From NCBI GenBank assembly GCA_964527565.1, contig CAZGOY010000030.1, positions 1 through 42,134 of the forward strand: a stretch of DNA of 42,134 nt, written 5' to 3'. Under the pieces are notes generated by a model. That model made no database searches. It was not told the DNA's origin and saw nothing but the letters and a program-made list of their open reading frames with translations. How positions within the stretch are numbered: the first letter of the stretch is position 1; every line of letters starts with the position of its first letter. The position numbers were made by a program, and so were the translations under genes. This document shows, one piece after another, positions 42,118-42,134 of this stretch. Source of the DNA: JAGXQV01 sp964527565. Its GTDB lineage: Bacteria > Pseudomonadota > Gammaproteobacteria > Burkholderiales > Sulfuricellaceae.

Positions 42118-42134
42118 ATGGTAGCCTGCTGTAA
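42118..42134 (+). CDS. Start of a further prophage gene, cut by the window end
   Basis: An ATG at 42118 follows a weak purine stretch 17 bp after the previous stop. Only MVACC is visible, so identity cannot be judged. Confidence 0.3.

Larger units (their letters stand above)
37280..42134. mobile_element. Left part of an integrated filamentous (inovirus-like) prophage at tRNA-Leu
   Basis: The block starts at the tRNA 3' end with an integrase, then small membrane proteins, divergent repressor/HTH genes, an inovirus-type replication initiator and a small ssDNA-binding-type protein. Base composition is lower in GC than the chromosome to the left. The coat, pIII-like and Zot-like genes and attR would be beyond 42134. 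The 5' limit is the tRNA 3' end rather than 37280 itself. Confidence 0.75.

Overview
The window looks like a draft-assembly scaffold (it contains a run of 100 N) from a GC-rich betaproteobacterium. The housekeeping genes (ispD-ispF, glk, lysC, moaA, mutS) and the accessory respiration genes (norE/norF-like genes with a DUF4202 gene) would fit a Nitrosomonadales-type, possibly denitrifying or chemolithotrophic, organism. That placement is inference from gene style, not a phylogenetic result.

Region 1 (1-13803) is the most unusual part. It is a head-to-tail array of secreted RTX-type proteins, all on the + strand, each preceded by a small membrane-anchored protein. The array holds an eroded RTX fragment (47-928); a two-TM small protein plus a lipase-RTX protein (1061-4208); a one-TM small protein plus a lysozyme-like-RTX protein (4308-7403); a broken copy of the first small protein (7537-7710); and a second two-TM small protein plus a very long lipase-RTX protein (7707-13800). 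The three RTX proteins carry different N-terminal enzymatic domains on a nearly identical shared RTX module. Only the last one has the long C-terminal RTX tract and a C-terminal domain typical of type I secreted proteins. I read this as a polymorphic effector/immunity array: one complete secreted toxin plus upstream silent or truncated cassettes that could recombine onto its C-terminus. No type I secretion genes are in the window.

Region 2 (13804-18384) is a roughly 4.6 kb block flanked by a 74-bp direct repeat of the RTX 3' end, which suggests an insertion between the RTX gene and amrS. It carries a heme-binding-motif periplasmic protein, a ZIP metal transporter, a PIN-domain/small protein pair, and an AT-richer two-gene operon of a nucleotidyltransferase and a 2H phosphoesterase.

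Region 3 (18385-37180) is ordinary chromosome: the complete AmmeMemoRadiSam triad (amrB-amrA-amrS), ispD-ispF, a universal stress protein, glucokinase, MoxR-DUF58, norE-norF-DUF4202, mtfA, a barnase/barstar pair, a lipoprotein, an SseB-like protein, a DUF188 protein, lysC, moaA, a family-5 type uracil-DNA glycosylase, mutS and an Ala/Pro-rich lipoprotein ended by a strong terminator.

Region 4 (37280-42134) is tRNA-Leu(UAA) followed by the left part of an integrated filamentous (inovirus-like) prophage: tyrosine integrase, small membrane/secreted proteins, divergent repressor and HTH genes, a Zn-ligand-rich hypothetical, a Rep initiator with hairpins over its ribosome binding site, and a small ssDNA-binding-type protein. 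The right end lies beyond the window.
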